From Hericium rajendrae (lineage: Eukaryota; Basidiomycota; Agaricomycetes; Russulales; Hericiaceae), in the NCBI GenBank assembly GCA_033439255.1, contig CM065892.1, positions 682,001 through 746,000 of the forward strand: 64,000 nucleotides of DNA, given 5' to 3'. The notes under the pieces are model-generated. The model did not search any database. It was not told the DNA's origin and worked only from the letters and a program-made list of their open reading frames with translations. The position numbers and the translations under genes were made by a program. Below are positions 1-10,850 of the stretch, piece after piece (position 1 is the first letter of the stretch; the number at the start of each line of letters is the position of its first letter).

Positions 1-1
1 C

Positions 2-499
2 TTGCGCGTGCCTCCAAAACCAGATCCACGTTTCTATCCTTACAGCTGCTCATTGTCCGACCCACACCCGATACCGCCACCATCCTCTTCTTCTGGACAT
101 CGGGGGTCGCGATCCCCGTCGGCTGCTCCTTCGTCATCGTCACGGTTGTCGCCCGTGCCGCCGACGACCGAGTCTTATGCCGCCGACATCGACAACGCAC
201 TCGACCTTCTAGAGAAGATCATGGACCCGCTGTCCGTCAAACGTTGCACGCCAAAAGCCGCCCTGGATCACCCGTTTCTTCTCGAAGGCGAAGACCTGCG
301 GGACGATGAATTCTTCCCGCATCCGTTTGGAGAGGGCGTGTGTGGGGAGTGGCACTTTATAGACGAGGTGACGGAGGACCAGTGTGTGCGCATTGATAAC
401 GGTGATGGCGATATCCAGGTGAAGCGGGTCATCGCTGGACAAGGCATTGCTGTGGGCAGTCAGCCATGCGAATACCATAGAGAGCAGTATAACTTGTAG
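2..499 (+). CDS. CDC7: Cdc7-type protein kinase, 3' end (partial)
   Basis: This open frame enters from the left edge and stops at 497-499, so only the C-terminal part is present. After a Ser/Pro-rich linker comes the end of a kinase C-lobe: LLEKIMDPLSVKRCTPKAAL then DHPFL, the usual subdomain XI pattern (Asp-Pro, Arg, Ala-x-x-x-x-His-Pro-Phe). It is followed by a C-terminal extension with FGEGVCGEWHFIDEV and a terminal block containing GIAVGSQPCEYHR, which I associate with fungal Cdc7/Hsk1 kinases. In that family the kinase, with its Dbf4/Dfp1 partner, phosphorylates MCM helicase subunits to fire replication origins in the nucleus. The catalytic loop and the kinase-insert lie outside the window, so the Cdc7 assignment rests on the tail alone. 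Another nuclear Ser/Thr kinase is possible. Confidence 0.7.
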   Translation: MRVPPKPDPRFYPYSCSLSDPHPIPPPSSSSGHRGSRSPSAAPSSSSRLSPVPPTTESYAADIDNALDLLEKIMDPLSVKRCTPKAALDHPFLLEGEDLRDDEFFPHPFGEGVCGEWHFIDEVTEDQCVRIDNGDGDIQVKRVIAGQGIAVGSQPCEYHREQYNL

Positions 500-714
500 A
501 CCATCCCCACTGGGACACATTATCATATAGTTAATTCTGGCCTTTTGGCTTCCGAACGCATGTTTCGACGATTTGACCCACAGTCGCCGGTCGTGTTCAG
601 AGTATCCAAAAAGTCAAGAAACCTTGAAGAAACAACCGCAGACTTGGCCGCCCACCTGTGGGCACCAAAATACCTCACCAGGTGGTAGTCAGGTGGTAGG
701 CAGCTGCTTACGTG

Positions 715-3243
715 ATGAGCATTAGAGGTCAGCCAGGGTCGGTCGCTGCTGAGAATTGTCCCCGACTCCCCGCCCATGTCGACGTCGTCGATGCCGATGC
801 TCAGCCTCTGACCATCTCCCTCTGGCCCGCTCTCCAAATGGTCATAGCTGACTCGCTTCCTGGATCATTTGCTGAATTTGTCGCAAATCCATTTGTCCAG
901 CAACTCGCGCCCCTGCTCGTCGTCCTCTTCATACCCTTCCTAGTCTTCAGCGCACAAGCCCATTTGCGTTATTTTCTTTGGTGGACTGCACATATGATTC
1001 GCTCTATGACATCCCTGCTGTCTTGGGGCTCGTATTGTGACGTCTCAGAGAGCGAACTAAAACCCGTTCGGACGCGCGCGGCCCAGTTGGCGCGCGCCAG
1101 GAATCCCGAGCATGGTGAGTGCAGGTCGCCCTGTCAAGCGTCTAAGATACTTAGATGAACACAGATTCCGAGAAGACTCGAGCGGATGATGATGCATGCT
1201 ACTACCCCGGACTGGTCAATGTCTCCGGTACATATTGCTTCATGAACTCAACCATTCAGGTCGGCTTGCCGTCCCCAGCGCTTGCCACTAGCTGACGTTC
1301 GTTGCAGGCCTTGGCGTCTCTTTCGTATCTCCAGCCTTACATTGAATCTCTGCATGCGAAGGCGGAAGCATTTGATGTCCCGACGCCTGTCACCGACGTG
1401 TTGCGTGACCTCCTACATGGTCAGTGTTTCTCCGATTCTCCAGAATTCTGATCCATATTTCCGTGCAGCTCTCAACACCCCCAAATCCAGTCGCTCATCT
1501 ATCAGGCCCATGGACTTGATTCAAGTCTTGTCGAATCACGAGCCAGGCAGAAAAAGCCCGCTGTTCTCGTCCCGTGAACACCAGGATGCGCAGGAGCTAT
1601 TCCAGCTCGTGTCGGAATGCATCAAGAAAGAGGCCGCGGCAGTAGACAGTGACGTCCGTCGAGATCGAGGTTTTGGCGACGTGTCGCGAGAATACGTCGA
1701 GAACATGCCAGAGCTCTCCAAGACGGGCGTGTTCGACGGGTTGACTGCCAACAGACGAAGTTGTGTTCAGTGTGGCTACACTGAGGCTGTCATGCACTTC
1801 TCTTTCGATAACTGGCAACTTTCTGTGCCTCGTCTGGCGGTGGGCCTTCCAGCTCGATGACTATAGCATGCGAAGGACTGACGAACGATTTTTAGGCTAG
1901 CTGCTCTCTAGAGGACTGTCTAGCTGACTATACCAGACTAGAAATCCTTACGGATTGCATATGCAGGAAATGCTCTATCCTGGCGACATATCAGAAGCTG
2001 ACGCAAGAAGCTGAGAAGCAGACAGGAGCTGCCAATGGCGATGCACACGTATCGTCTTCGAAGAAAAAGCGCGCACGCGAGGCAAGGAAGCTGTTGGGTA
2101 GAGTCAAGGCTGCTTTGGACGAGGGGCGTCTAGAAGACGATCTCAAGGGCATCAAGATGGAGAAGGTGTTTAGCAGCGCATCAACGAAGCAAGCGATGGT
2201 TGCACGGGTGCGCAGTACTATCCTGTCACTCTTGATTCATTTCATTCATATTCTTCTTCCAGCCGCCATCGGTCTTGGTGTTACATCTGAATCGGTCAAT
2301 GCATTTCGGGGGCTATGCAAGCAAGAACAGTCTCAGGATTGCATTTCCAGAGTTTCTGGACCTCACACCATTCATGACGTCCGGAAAGCTGTCCACCTCC
2401 CCCTCCGTCCCCATCTCGTCACCCCTCCCCTCCGCACCCTGCTCGACAACACCTCTTGAAACGCAGCGCGTCCTTTACCGCCTTTCCGCCGTCGTGAGCC
2501 ATTATGGACAACATTCTTTCGGGCACTACATTTGTTACCGCCGCAAGCCTCGCCCGCCAAGTGCCGGCGCTCGGCGCTTCGCCCCGCCGCAGATCCCGCA
2601 CTTCCTCGAATGCGACTGTGAGCGGTGCCGGAAGTGCGGGCCTGTGCGCGATGGCGAGGACGAGGACGCCGGTGAGAGGCCGGGGAAGGGGTGGCTGAGG
2701 ATCAGCGACGATGCGGTCAGCGAGTGCGGAGTCGAGAGCGTGCTCAGCGAGGGCTCGGGCGCCTTCATGCTGTTCTATGAACGCATCGTGCAGCAACAGC
2801 AGCGCCCCGTTCCGCGGCCTGCGCAATCGCCGCGGAGCACGAGCACTCCGGACGCGCAAGCGGACGGCGCGGGCGCTCAGGTGTTGTCGCCGGAAAAGCA
2901 AGACATAAAACCTTCTGTGACGGACGGGTGCACTCCGCGGATCGTCAGGAGCGTCGCGGCTGGACAGGGCAGGGCCAAGTCCACAGGCGCCAGCTCGAGG
3001 AGCGCGTCGGAAGCGCCGCCTGTGAGCGTCGCAGAGACACGAATACCAAGGGCCGAGCTGCCCGCTCTATCGCCGTCGCCGATGCCCGAACCCGAGGGCC
3101 CAACACCGGTGGCGGAGTCGCCGTCGGTTGTTACTCCCTGGGCGCACGACCGGTCCTTCGCACACGACGCCGACGAACCTGCCCAGTCGTGTGCGGACGC
3201 TCTGAGCTCGATTCCTCCTGCGCCGTCTGTGGCCGTTGGTTAG
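715..3243 (+). CDS. Ubiquitin carboxyl-terminal hydrolase, membrane-anchored (Ubp1-like USP)
   Basis: A C19 (USP) cysteine protease that removes ubiquitin from proteins. The Cys box GTYCFMNSTIQAL sits near residue 157 and the His box SHYGQHSFGHYICY near the end of the catalytic core, followed by WLRISDDAV and FMLFYER, which complete the fold. A hydrophobic stretch at about residues 63-82 (PLLVVLFIPFLVFSAQ) precedes the protease. Yeast Ubp1 has the same arrangement, so endoplasmic-reticulum anchoring is inferred. The two halves of the catalytic domain are separated by a Lys-rich insert (KKKRAREARK). The C-terminal 200 or so residues are Pro/Ser/Ala-rich and probably disordered. Introns that fit: 1115-1164, 1260-1307, 1420-1468, one near 1835-1896 and one near 2208-2263. 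Start taken as the ATG at 715; the ATG at 838 is the alternative and would still keep the membrane segment. Confidence 0.85.
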
Positions 3244-3747
3244 ACACCGTACAGTAATTTATGGTAATGCATTATACTTACACCCACTGCTATCATTCGC
3301 AATGACCAGTCTACTCTGTCGTATGCCGAGGATATTATTCCTTCTACACACTTATCCCGGGTGGGATTTCGACTATTCATGCTCAGCCATGGTGCTGCTC
3401 GTACCAAGAAAGGCCACCGTCAACTGGAGACACGTTTCAGAGTTCGCCTTAGTAGTCAAGCTCACGCCATCCAATGTCAATAAAGAAAAAAAAAAAAAAG
3501 AATCGTCACAGCATGATATCCATTCCGCAAGAACACGCAAATAATAGTAATATACAAGACCGTCCTCGAGATAGAGCATCCAGAGAAATCGTCCCCAACG
3601 AGGGCGCCCAGAAGCCTACAATCATCGCTCCGTCGTAACGTCATGCAGGCCTGGCGCGCATCATAATGTACACGTCGTGGGTGCGACGGGACAATAATTT
3701 AGGGATCGTGTGCTCCGCGGGTACGGGCGCACTGTGTGGTAAGGCGG
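3244..3747. other. Intergenic, convergent 3' region
   Basis: Lies between the stop of the ubiquitin protease and the stop of the small minus-strand gene, so it should hold both 3' UTRs. An A-run of about 15 follows an AATAAA hexamer at 3479-3484. I see no conserved reading frame; the short frames on both strands are low quality. Confidence 0.6.
3479..3484 (+). terminator. Candidate polyadenylation signal of the ubiquitin protease gene
   Basis: AATAAA lies about 235 bp past the protease stop codon and is followed at once by a long A-run. Hexamer use is loose in fungi, so this is a candidate only. Confidence 0.35.
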
Positions 3748-4141
3748 TCACCAGTAGATGTGGCGCTCGACGGTGTGCTGCTTTGGGCGGGTGTACACCG
3801 TGCGCTTGACGCGCGTCACGGTGGGGTACCTAGGCATCGCGTTTAGCGCGGCAGAGGGAATGCGTGATGGGGGGCGCGTACCATGCTTGGTAGACGTTGC
3901 CGGGCTCGAACTGGACCTCGACGATCTGGCGGCCCTGCGGGGATGTGTCAGCGGACAGCAGAGCACGGGGAGGCGGGAACAGCACGCACTGCATAGTCGA
4001 CGTGGGACCCGATGACGAGGCCCTCCTTCCGTCCGTAGGCACCGTGGTTGACGGCGACGATATCTCCGGGCTGTGCACATACATCAACGCTCAGTCCGTA
4101 CGAGGCACACTACGACGTACGACAATTTCGTCAGAAGACAT
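3748..4141 (-). CDS. Small conserved-looking protein of 78 residues, unknown function
   Basis: Four tiny exons join cleanly: 4121-4141, 3990-4070, 3882-3934 and 3748-3829, with introns of 50, 55 and 52 bp that all have GT..AG ends and keep frame. The product starts MSSDEIVPGDIVAVNHGAYG, has GLVIGSHVDYAG and VEVQFEPGNVYQAW in the middle, and ends with a basic block around KRTVYTRPKQH and a terminal HIYW. The Gly- and Val-rich start (GDIVAVNHGAYGRKEG) resembles a small beta-barrel such as a KOW or SH3-like fold, but I cannot assign a family. No signal peptide or membrane segment. The splice-maintained frame and lack of stops argue that it is real. It is transcribed towards the ubiquitin protease. 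Confidence 0.65.
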
Positions 4142-4922
4142 GGTTGCGTGTTGGTGAGCGAGGGTAAATGAGGGGATGCGGATGGGTGTGCTTGTGCTGC
4201 GACGAGCGAGCTGGGTTTGATGGGCGTGTGCTTGATGGGGGGATGAAGATGGGGGAGGGCGGTGAGAAAAGGGCGTTTTTATAGATTAGATGCCGTATGG
4301 AAGCGAAGACGTGCGGCGGGCACGAGGCAGGCGCCGGCTATGGCTCTCTTTGTTCTCCGATGCACGACCGCGAGAATTTTCTCATTTTCCGACTGTCGCT
4401 GCTATACGTCAAACGTAGGCATCGTGACGACGAAAGCGGGCCATTGTGGCCAGCGAAACAAAAGAAAAACTGGAGGCACTTTCAGCGGGGGGCTGTCGGA
4501 ACTAAACTGGCTTACGTCCGAAAGTACGAGTCCGGACTCGTGGTAGCCTCGCGCCATCAGAGCGCGGCGTGATGATTGCACCGTAGGGACATCGATGCCA
4601 AGATCGTATTCGGGGGCGTCCGCAACGTGCAGGAGGGGCTTGATGGCAAGCTTGAAGTGTATTCGTTCTAAGTCGCGGAATCAAACTGGCTGTGCCAGTC
4701 CCTGTTGCGCTGCTGCGCATTCAATCCGGTTGTCCACGGCTTGCTCAGAGTTGAACACTAATATTACTGTGTGTATCGATCATCGCTATACTTTCTGTTG
4801 CACAAGAAAAGGAGACAGATACAATAGTTACCATCTCTAGAAAATCGTATACCGCGATCGTAAACCCGATGAAATGTAATACTCCCATCTACATACCACT
4901 GCTGCCTGTCAAATGTTGACCA
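4142..4922. other. Intergenic, promoter side of the 78-residue gene
   Basis: Holds the upstream region of the small minus-strand gene and the 3' flank of the DUF1992 gene. On the minus strand a TATAAAAA sequence (plus 4276-4283) lies about 135 bp before the small gene's ATG. Frames in the interval are short and lack family signals. Confidence 0.4.
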
Positions 4923-6413
4923 TCATGCACGCCACCGAAACCAGCCTCGAATCACGTCGCGGATACGCAGGACAGGCCCGGCATCAGCAGTGCTGCCTCC
5001 CTGCATATCCGCGTCATCGAATCCTGTCCCACCACCACGCACCCTCTGCTGATTGCGCACCCTCTCGGCGAGACCTTGCAGGATATCCTCCCCACTATCC
5101 TGGTACGCCTTCTCCAGCTCCACCGTCCGCGTGTAGTACGGCCGGCGCACAGCATACGGAGCCATCGCGTTGTGCTTCCGCACCAAGGAGTTCAGCTCCG
5201 CCACCGCAGACTCGTGGTACGCGCGCTCGCGCTCTTCCCACTCCGCGTCGCGCAGCCGCGTGACATCACCCAACGTGTATGCAGGCAGGAGCGCGAGCGG
5301 CTGCGCCATCGTGAGCGTGCGCAGGGCACGCCGCGTCCACGACTGGCGGAGGATCTCCCGAAACGCGGCCACGGCCGACTCCAGCTCTAACGCCGTCAGC
5401 TGTCAGCACGAAAGTCCGAAGCAGGGCGATCACCTACCGCCTTGCACCTCGACCCATGGCGGTGCGGCGCCCTGGCGTTGCACGATGCGGTTCAGCAGAT
5501 ACTCTTCGCGAGGGATGAAGGGGTTGCCCTCTTCTGCGGTGCGGTCGATCGGCTGGCCCCGGCCCTTGACCGTGTTGAAGTGCCCCGCAGTGCGGGCACG
5601 CTGTGTGTCCTCGTGGGTAGCACGCAGAGCACGAGAACCGACTGGACGTACCTCGATGCGCTCTTCTACCAGGCCTTGCCAGCCTTTCACGGTCGATGGA
5701 TTCGGCCGCGCATAGGCCTGCGAGCTCTTGATGCCCAGGCGATAGTCCAGCGTCGACTCCTTCGCACGACTTAGCTTGTTCGCCACCTGCGTGCGTTTCT
5801 TCATCTCCCTTTCTTTCTTCCGTGTGCGATCATCAGCTGCTTCCGCAGACTTCGGCTTCGCCCCCAAAGACGACGCAGGGATCTGTCCGTATCGAATAGA
5901 CGACGTCGCGTGCGAGGGAACTTTGAACACCGTATGCCATGGCCTATGGCCCGGGATGGCCTGCAGAATCGGTTCGTCGCCGCGCGGCGTCACCGGCTGG
6001 ACAGGCGGTGTGGTTTCTGGATACGGAGAAGATGTTGCAGGACGCTCGCTCGCTATCGGGGATGAATGGGACTGAGATACCTGCGGGGGTGCCTGCCTCA
6101 GCTTCTCCTCGGCAGACCGGATGGTGCCCCCACGCAGCGGCTTGTACTTGTCGATCAGCATACGAAGCACTGCATCTTCCATAGACTCGTCCCCCATCCA
6201 GTTCTGGTTCTCCTTGCTTGTGATGTATTGCGATTTCCGCGCCGGTGCCTCCGCCTCCTCACGCTCGGCATCGGCGAAGAGCTTGGAGCTCGCGCGGTGG
6301 TCTGGGTTGTTGCTGGTGATGGCCGTGCATGAGAAGCTCTTTCGAGAGGGAAATACAAGGGACTTGCGGGGAATGTGTGTTAGCTGAGAGCGTGCTGAGT
6401 GACCAAAGTTCAT
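4923..6413 (-). CDS. DUF1992 (DnaJ-homologue subfamily C28 domain) protein
   Basis: Two exons, 5438-6413 and 4923-5396, joined by a 41-bp intron with acceptor TTAG; the join gives WVEVQGELESAVAAFREIL in frame. The conserved core has LLNRIVQRQGAAPPWVEVQ, then a helical stretch with WTRRAL, and later EWEERERAYHESAVAELNS and LVRKHNAMAPYAVRRPYY, the usual order for the DUF1992 domain that follows a lost J-domain in animal DNAJC28. No J-domain HPD motif is present. The first 30 residues (HSARSQLTHIPRKSLVFPSR) are basic and hydroxylated, as in a mitochondrial presequence. The region between is low complexity. Function in fungi is not established; a mitochondrial role is inference. Start at 6413 is preferred over an in-frame ATG at 6458 because it exposes the presequence-like end. 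Confidence 0.75.
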
Positions 6414-6660
6414 GGGCGTTGGGAGAGAGTGTAACAGTCCGTCGAGTTTTCCGTACATCCGTAATCAGTCTGCGGGCCGGCGGGCCGAGCCGGCTCCGGA
6501 GGAGGTACAGTTAAATGGGATTGCGCCTTCGCAAAGTCACTCTCTCTTCGGACACATCATAAATCGGGCTACGATGAAAGGTAGAGATAATTACTGCCAT
6601 TTCCATCGCAAGCCCGCGCTATCGTGTATTAAGCTGCTTCCAGTCCCATATTGTCGTAGA

Positions 6661-6748
6661 CGGGACGACCAAGGATGAAATCCGCGTCGTGAGTTAGCCG
6701 GCGGCGCCACAGTCACAGCTTTCCCACGGGGCTCTACTTCGATATCTC
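6661..6748 (-). repeat. Left arm of an 88-bp inverted repeat bounding the 6.7-11.4 kb island
   Basis: The reverse complement of this stretch matches 11283-11370 with only a handful of differences over 88 bp, including a perfect run containing GACGCGGATTTCATCCTTGG. The pair encloses about 4.5 kb of gene-poor DNA. It could be the long terminal inverted repeat of a large non-autonomous element or an inverted duplication. Confidence 0.75.
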
Positions 6749-6936
6749 CCCGAAAGTATGCTGTGGTGGGCTCCAACCAAGCCTAAATTACACATATGAG
6801 ACCTCTAGATGGTCCTATCCTTAGCTAATGCATTACTTTCTCTTAGGCAATTCTCACAGTGTAATAATCTGCACTTTGTGAGTAGGTCTCAGTGGTGTTC
6901 TATGATTATGTAATAACTCAGTAGGGCCGTCTGCAT

Positions 6937-8187
6937 GTGACTAGGGGCAACCTCGGTTACAAAAGCGTCCCGTGCACGTGATCTAAGCGCCCGTCGAAAA
7001 GCGTCCACGAAATGTTTCGTTCGACTCTTCTGCTTGCTATATCCCTCAGAGAGCTGCGAAAAAATTCCGCAGTAGAAGTTGAGATGTATGCAATATACCT
7101 GTAGAAGGATATTACTAGATCTTATGTATTTAGAAGGAAAATGGGTCAACAGTGTATGTGAACTATGAACAGGATGAACCACGAAGCATATACAGTGCGT
7201 AGAGTGTGTAAATACGGAACAGAAAGGGCCAATGATGCTTCAGGAACATCTATAGAAGTCTTTGCTGTAAGTCCGTCAACGAGTCGGGGCAACAAATCTC
7301 GGAGAATTTCGACCAACTCTTGTAAAGCATCAATCTTGTTCTGCTCAATCAAGCTGGTTGGCATGGCTACTTCTCGCACTCGAAGCCATGCAAACCGAAC
7401 GAGATTGGCCTGTAGAGTAAGACAAAGGCAGGGAATGCCTCGAGTTGGGCCCGTAAAAGGGTATTCTGACTGGCCTTACACTCCCCATTCTTCACACCCT
7501 AAGCATGCATTTGAATCCTGTCTTTGTCTTTGCGGGATGGCTTGGCAGTACCGGCATCATGCATCACAAGAGGTTGATAGGTCATGGCTGGATCGACGCG
7601 GACAATTGTTTGATATGGTAGGGATGAGGGGTAGATGAGGCTGCCTTGCCGTGATCTAGTGCCAGAACTGACTTTAAATCAGCCTGTAAAGTGCCATAGA
7701 TAATTTTATAACATGAAACAGCTAAGCACGGTGTCTAGGGATAGGAACATGTTGCAGAACACGGTCAAAAGCAAACGGAGGGCGCACGCGACATGACACG
7801 ACTAGCTTACATAACACGTGTCGTCCGCTCTTCCTCGCAGTGAAAAGGTACACATTCCGACTTCCACAGTGCTCCGGCCGCGACTGGAAGTGTACAGCTA
7901 CTCATCTGCGAACCTCTTGAGTAATGTCTGTTGGATGAATTATTTTATTTTGATTTGAACTCAACAGTGCTCTTCCGGACGCACATGTCAAAATTTCATC
8001 CAACACATATTCTCAAACATAATTTAAGACCACCTGCTACTTGTTTTCCAGAGAGATTCAAAGGGGACGAAGGTACTCAAAGTGTACCTCTTTCTGAGGC
8101 CACTTTTTTGCACTTTTTTGGGTGCTTAAGGCCTGAAATGCGTGGACACTTCGGAGTTTGAATTTGCTTAGCGTTGCCCCTAGTCAC
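6937..8187. mobile_element. Candidate TIR element, 1.25 kb, ends GTGACTAGGGGCAAC
   Basis: A perfect 15-bp inverted repeat, GTGACTAGGGGCAAC at 6937-6951 and its complement at 8173-8187, bounds the segment. Matching direct flanks (target-site duplication) were not seen. The inside contains one possible protein fragment (7146-7640, minus) and no transposase that I can recognise, so if mobile it would be non-autonomous. Low-copy DNA transposons with a TAGGG core near the tip are known in the hAT group, but this class call is weak. Confidence 0.45.
7146..7640 (-). CDS. Possible short gene or gene fragment, unknown
   Basis: A minus-strand frame at 7146-7379 extends upstream through a plausible acceptor (TCTACAG, near 7411) to read ANLVRFAWLRVREVAMP, then EQNKIDALQELVEILRDLLP and SIDVPEASLALSVPYLHTLR. 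The helical, leucine-rich composition is protein-like rather than random. An upstream frame starting MTYQPLVMHDAG lies near 7593, but the join between the two is unresolved because a stop intervenes unless an extra short intron is used. It sits wholly inside the 6937-8187 inverted-repeat pair, so it may be cargo of that element or a captured host fragment. I do not recognise the protein. Confidence 0.3.
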
Positions 8188-8261
8188 TGCACAGCAAAGC
8201 CCGCTACTCAGTGACCCAGCTGTCACACAACATGACTACTCTGTTAGAAACTGAACAAACC

Positions 8262-9060
8262 ATTATTGCCATTTGCAAAACAGTTGGCACAGTGCAGATT
8301 TCTCACAAAAGTGTCCACCAGGCCTCTGCAAAAGAAATTACAGTATCTTTTGAACTGCTGTAGCTATGACAAAATGGAAAATTTAATTAGAATCAGCAAT
8401 TTTTTTACTTTATGATTGTGCCCTTCAATGTGTGTTTTTGCTGCTTTTCAAAAATTGAGTCAGAAGTACAAAAATCAATGATATTACTCTACTCTTACCT
8501 ACCACACTGTGCAGCAATTGTACATGTTTGGCTTTAATCTCCTCCTCGCACATTCCTCATATTTGCTTATGCTTGGTTGTAATCTTTGCCTTGTGCAGTC
8601 TGTACACTGTTAACTTTTTTGCTTCTCGGCATTCATCAGCATCCACACATGCAGCATTCAGTACGTACATAGCTAGTGCTCACATCAGGGTACTTACACT
8701 TCGATAATTTTGGTATTGAGTACATTTGCCACCATCCAAGATCTTATGGCCTCTGTATGTGATAATGGGTTGCTGTTTCAGATGTTCACAAAAGAATAGC
8801 GAATGTGGATGAGGGTGAATGTAGCTAAAAGAGATCATGGATGCAGAAAAGACAGTTGCAGTTGTCAAGTAAGCTGTGCTGCACTTTGTGATTACTGTAC
8901 TCATACAATTCAAATATTGACACACAGTGCACTAAGACTATATCTTCCATTTTGTCATAGCTGCAGTGGTTCAAGAGATATCATAATTTCTTTCATAGAG
9001 ACCTGGTGAACACTTTTATGATAAATCATGCTGCACCAACTCTTTTGCAAATGACAATAA
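8262..9060. mobile_element. MITE-like element with about 117-bp terminal inverted repeats
   Basis: The segment 8262-8379 is the imperfect reverse complement of 8945-9060; shared blocks include TAGCTATGACAAAATGGAA, AAAAGTGTYCACCAGG and GAAATTA. The spacer of about 565 bp is AT-rich and holds no convincing gene. Long inverted arms around an AT-rich core are typical of miniature inverted-repeat elements or foldback elements. Just outside the right arm a 30-bp unit beginning CTCAGTTGTAGATGGAG occurs twice, at 9063 and 9184. Confidence 0.6.
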
Positions 9061-9062
9061 GT

Positions 9063-9214
9063 CTCAGTTGTAGATGGAGAAAAAGAATGACTATGTTATA
9101 TATCTGAACAATCTACTAAGTCTATTGGGTAAGGTACATGAGCATAACAATCAAAATGTAAGGTAAAAGAAAAGATAGCTCACCTCAGTTGTAGATGGAG
9201 GAAAAGAATGACTG
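9063..9214 (+). repeat. Direct repeat of about 30 bp, two copies 121 bp apart
   Basis: CTCAGTTGTAGATGGAG followed by RAAAAGAATGACT occurs at about 9063-9092 and again at 9184-9213 with one base change. It lies between the foldback-like element and the next element, and may mark a local duplication. Confidence 0.6.
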
Positions 9215-10021
9215 AGAAAGGGAGGCAATAATCATATAGTATAAGTACTGACAGCACAAAGGCTGGCAGAACAATACATGAGGTATGAACATGACATCAT
9301 GAGCAGACAGAGTAGGGTTCGACACGAGTGCACTCGTGAGTGACCCAGATCTGAACCCGTGGGTATTCAACATGGCAGCAGGGCTGACCTGGATCCACAC
9401 GTGTTTCAGCCACCGGGTGATCCGGAGCCATGGGTCGAGTACCTGTGACATCATGGGTCACTTGCAGGTCAGTCGGTCTCTCTACTTTCTACACGCTACC
9501 ATCTCTTCTCTCGCAATTTTTCCTCAAGTTGAACAGTATGGAGGGTTTTGTAGGTGCCAGAGGGATGTTAGGTGAGTCAAACCGACTTTTATCTCATTGT
9601 TCTGTACTAATCTCGTGAGTCTCGCTCGATAATGAGCGAGACTTGTTCGGTTTTATTGTTCTTCAACAGACCTTTAGTCCTCTTCCCATTTTTCGACACC
9701 CTACCTCATTTTGTGCATCGTCCGTTGGAGTAGTCCCAGAGGGAGGAACTCTCACTTGGTATATGATGTAGTGGGAGGATGTCTGCTATACATGTCGACA
9801 GCAAATATCTATCTATGCTGACTAATCACCCTCTGAAGTGGCGTAATTGCCTCTATCTCGCTCTCTCTGACCCTTCTATCCCTACTCCACCGTGCCTCTT
9901 CTCATCACCTGCGCCTTTGACATCCCTCACTCACAATCTCTGCCTCTCATGCATTGCCATTCACTGTGCCACCGCACATCTGCTGGTCTCTGCCACACCC
10001 TCCATCCCCTGTACCCACACC

Positions 10022-10041
10022 TCGCATGCATGCATGCATGC
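10022..10041 (+). repeat. GCAT/CATG microsatellite
   Basis: A short run of alternating CATG units (CGCATGCATGCATGCATGCC) lies inside the TIR element, and isolated ATGCATG words recur for the next 200 bp. The sequence is self-complementary and could extrude as a hairpin. Confidence 0.7.
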
Positions 10042-10143
10042 CACGCCTTGCTGTTGGCTGCTCATGTCCACGCCAATGCATGCCCGCCTGCACCTGCATG
10101 CATGCAGCTGAAGTAATACGGCCTTTGTGCATGTACAGCCATG

Positions 10144-10209
10144 CATGGATCGTACGACTGTGCACAGATATGACAGCATGGATCGTACGACTGTGCACAG
10201 ATATGACAG
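10144..10209 (+). repeat. Perfect tandem duplication of a 33-bp unit
   Basis: Two head-to-tail identical copies begin CATGGATCGTACGACTGTGC and end GACAG, at 10144-10176 and 10177-10209. The absence of differences suggests a recent event inside the TIR element. Confidence 0.9.
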
Positions 10210-10850
10210 CATGTGCATGCATGTGTGCCCATGCCTGTGACAAAGCATGCCCCCGCCAGTACACGTCCGTGGACATGATGCTAATAACACCAATGGTGGC
10301 GGCATCGGGCTGCACTCGCTTTACAATCCCGAGGACTTGTGCAGCTACGAGGCAGCCCTGCTTGCACGCAAGATGCCGCTCAACCTCAACCTCCAGGTGC
10401 GTCAACGGGGTACCACCAGCTCACACCAGAGTGGGCACGCATGTGCACGTATGCCCTCCGTGCCTCACATTGCCTCACCGTCCTGCACGTTGCTGGACTT
10501 CATACACCCCCACATGCCCAGTGCAGCTCGCTGACACGTGCGCCCTGCCAGTACATGCACAGGCCTGGAAATATGTAGTTGTAGATAATGCAAATGTACA
10601 AGTCATGTATCTGTAGAGTAATTGTTAAGTTCGAAAATTCATATAATGTTTTGCTAAATATATTGTGTGCTACAAATCCTTACAGGTAACTTGCAGGTCA
10701 GTACGTTTTGACAAGGCCTTGACCTGGATCCGCACAGGTCTCAGCCACCAGGTGATCCGGATCTGCAGGTCAGAAACCTGCGGGTAAATTTTGCGGGTAT
10801 ACCTGCATCGACCCGCAGGTGACTCTGACTCGTGTCGAACCCTATACTGT

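Larger units (their letters stand above)
9307..10850. mobile_element. Non-autonomous TIR DNA transposon, about 1.54 kb (hAT-like ends)
   Basis: The ends are inverted repeats: ACAG, two variable bases, then TAGGGTTCGACACGAGT at 9307-9329, with the complement at 10828-10850. Subterminal regions are crowded with ACCTG/CAGGT motifs. A longer block (ACCTGGATCC, then CAGCCACC, then GTGATCCGGA) occurs near 9389 and 10719 in the same orientation, as do copies of CTTGCAGGTCAGT near 9461 and 10690. Such subterminal arrays are where transposases of the hAT type bind. AGCAG flanks the element on both sides (9302-9306, 10852-10856) but only with a one-base offset at the right tip, so the target-site duplication is doubtful. 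No transposase is present. The centre is unlike the flanks: GC-rich, with a CATG microsatellite and a tandem repeat. Confidence 0.6.
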
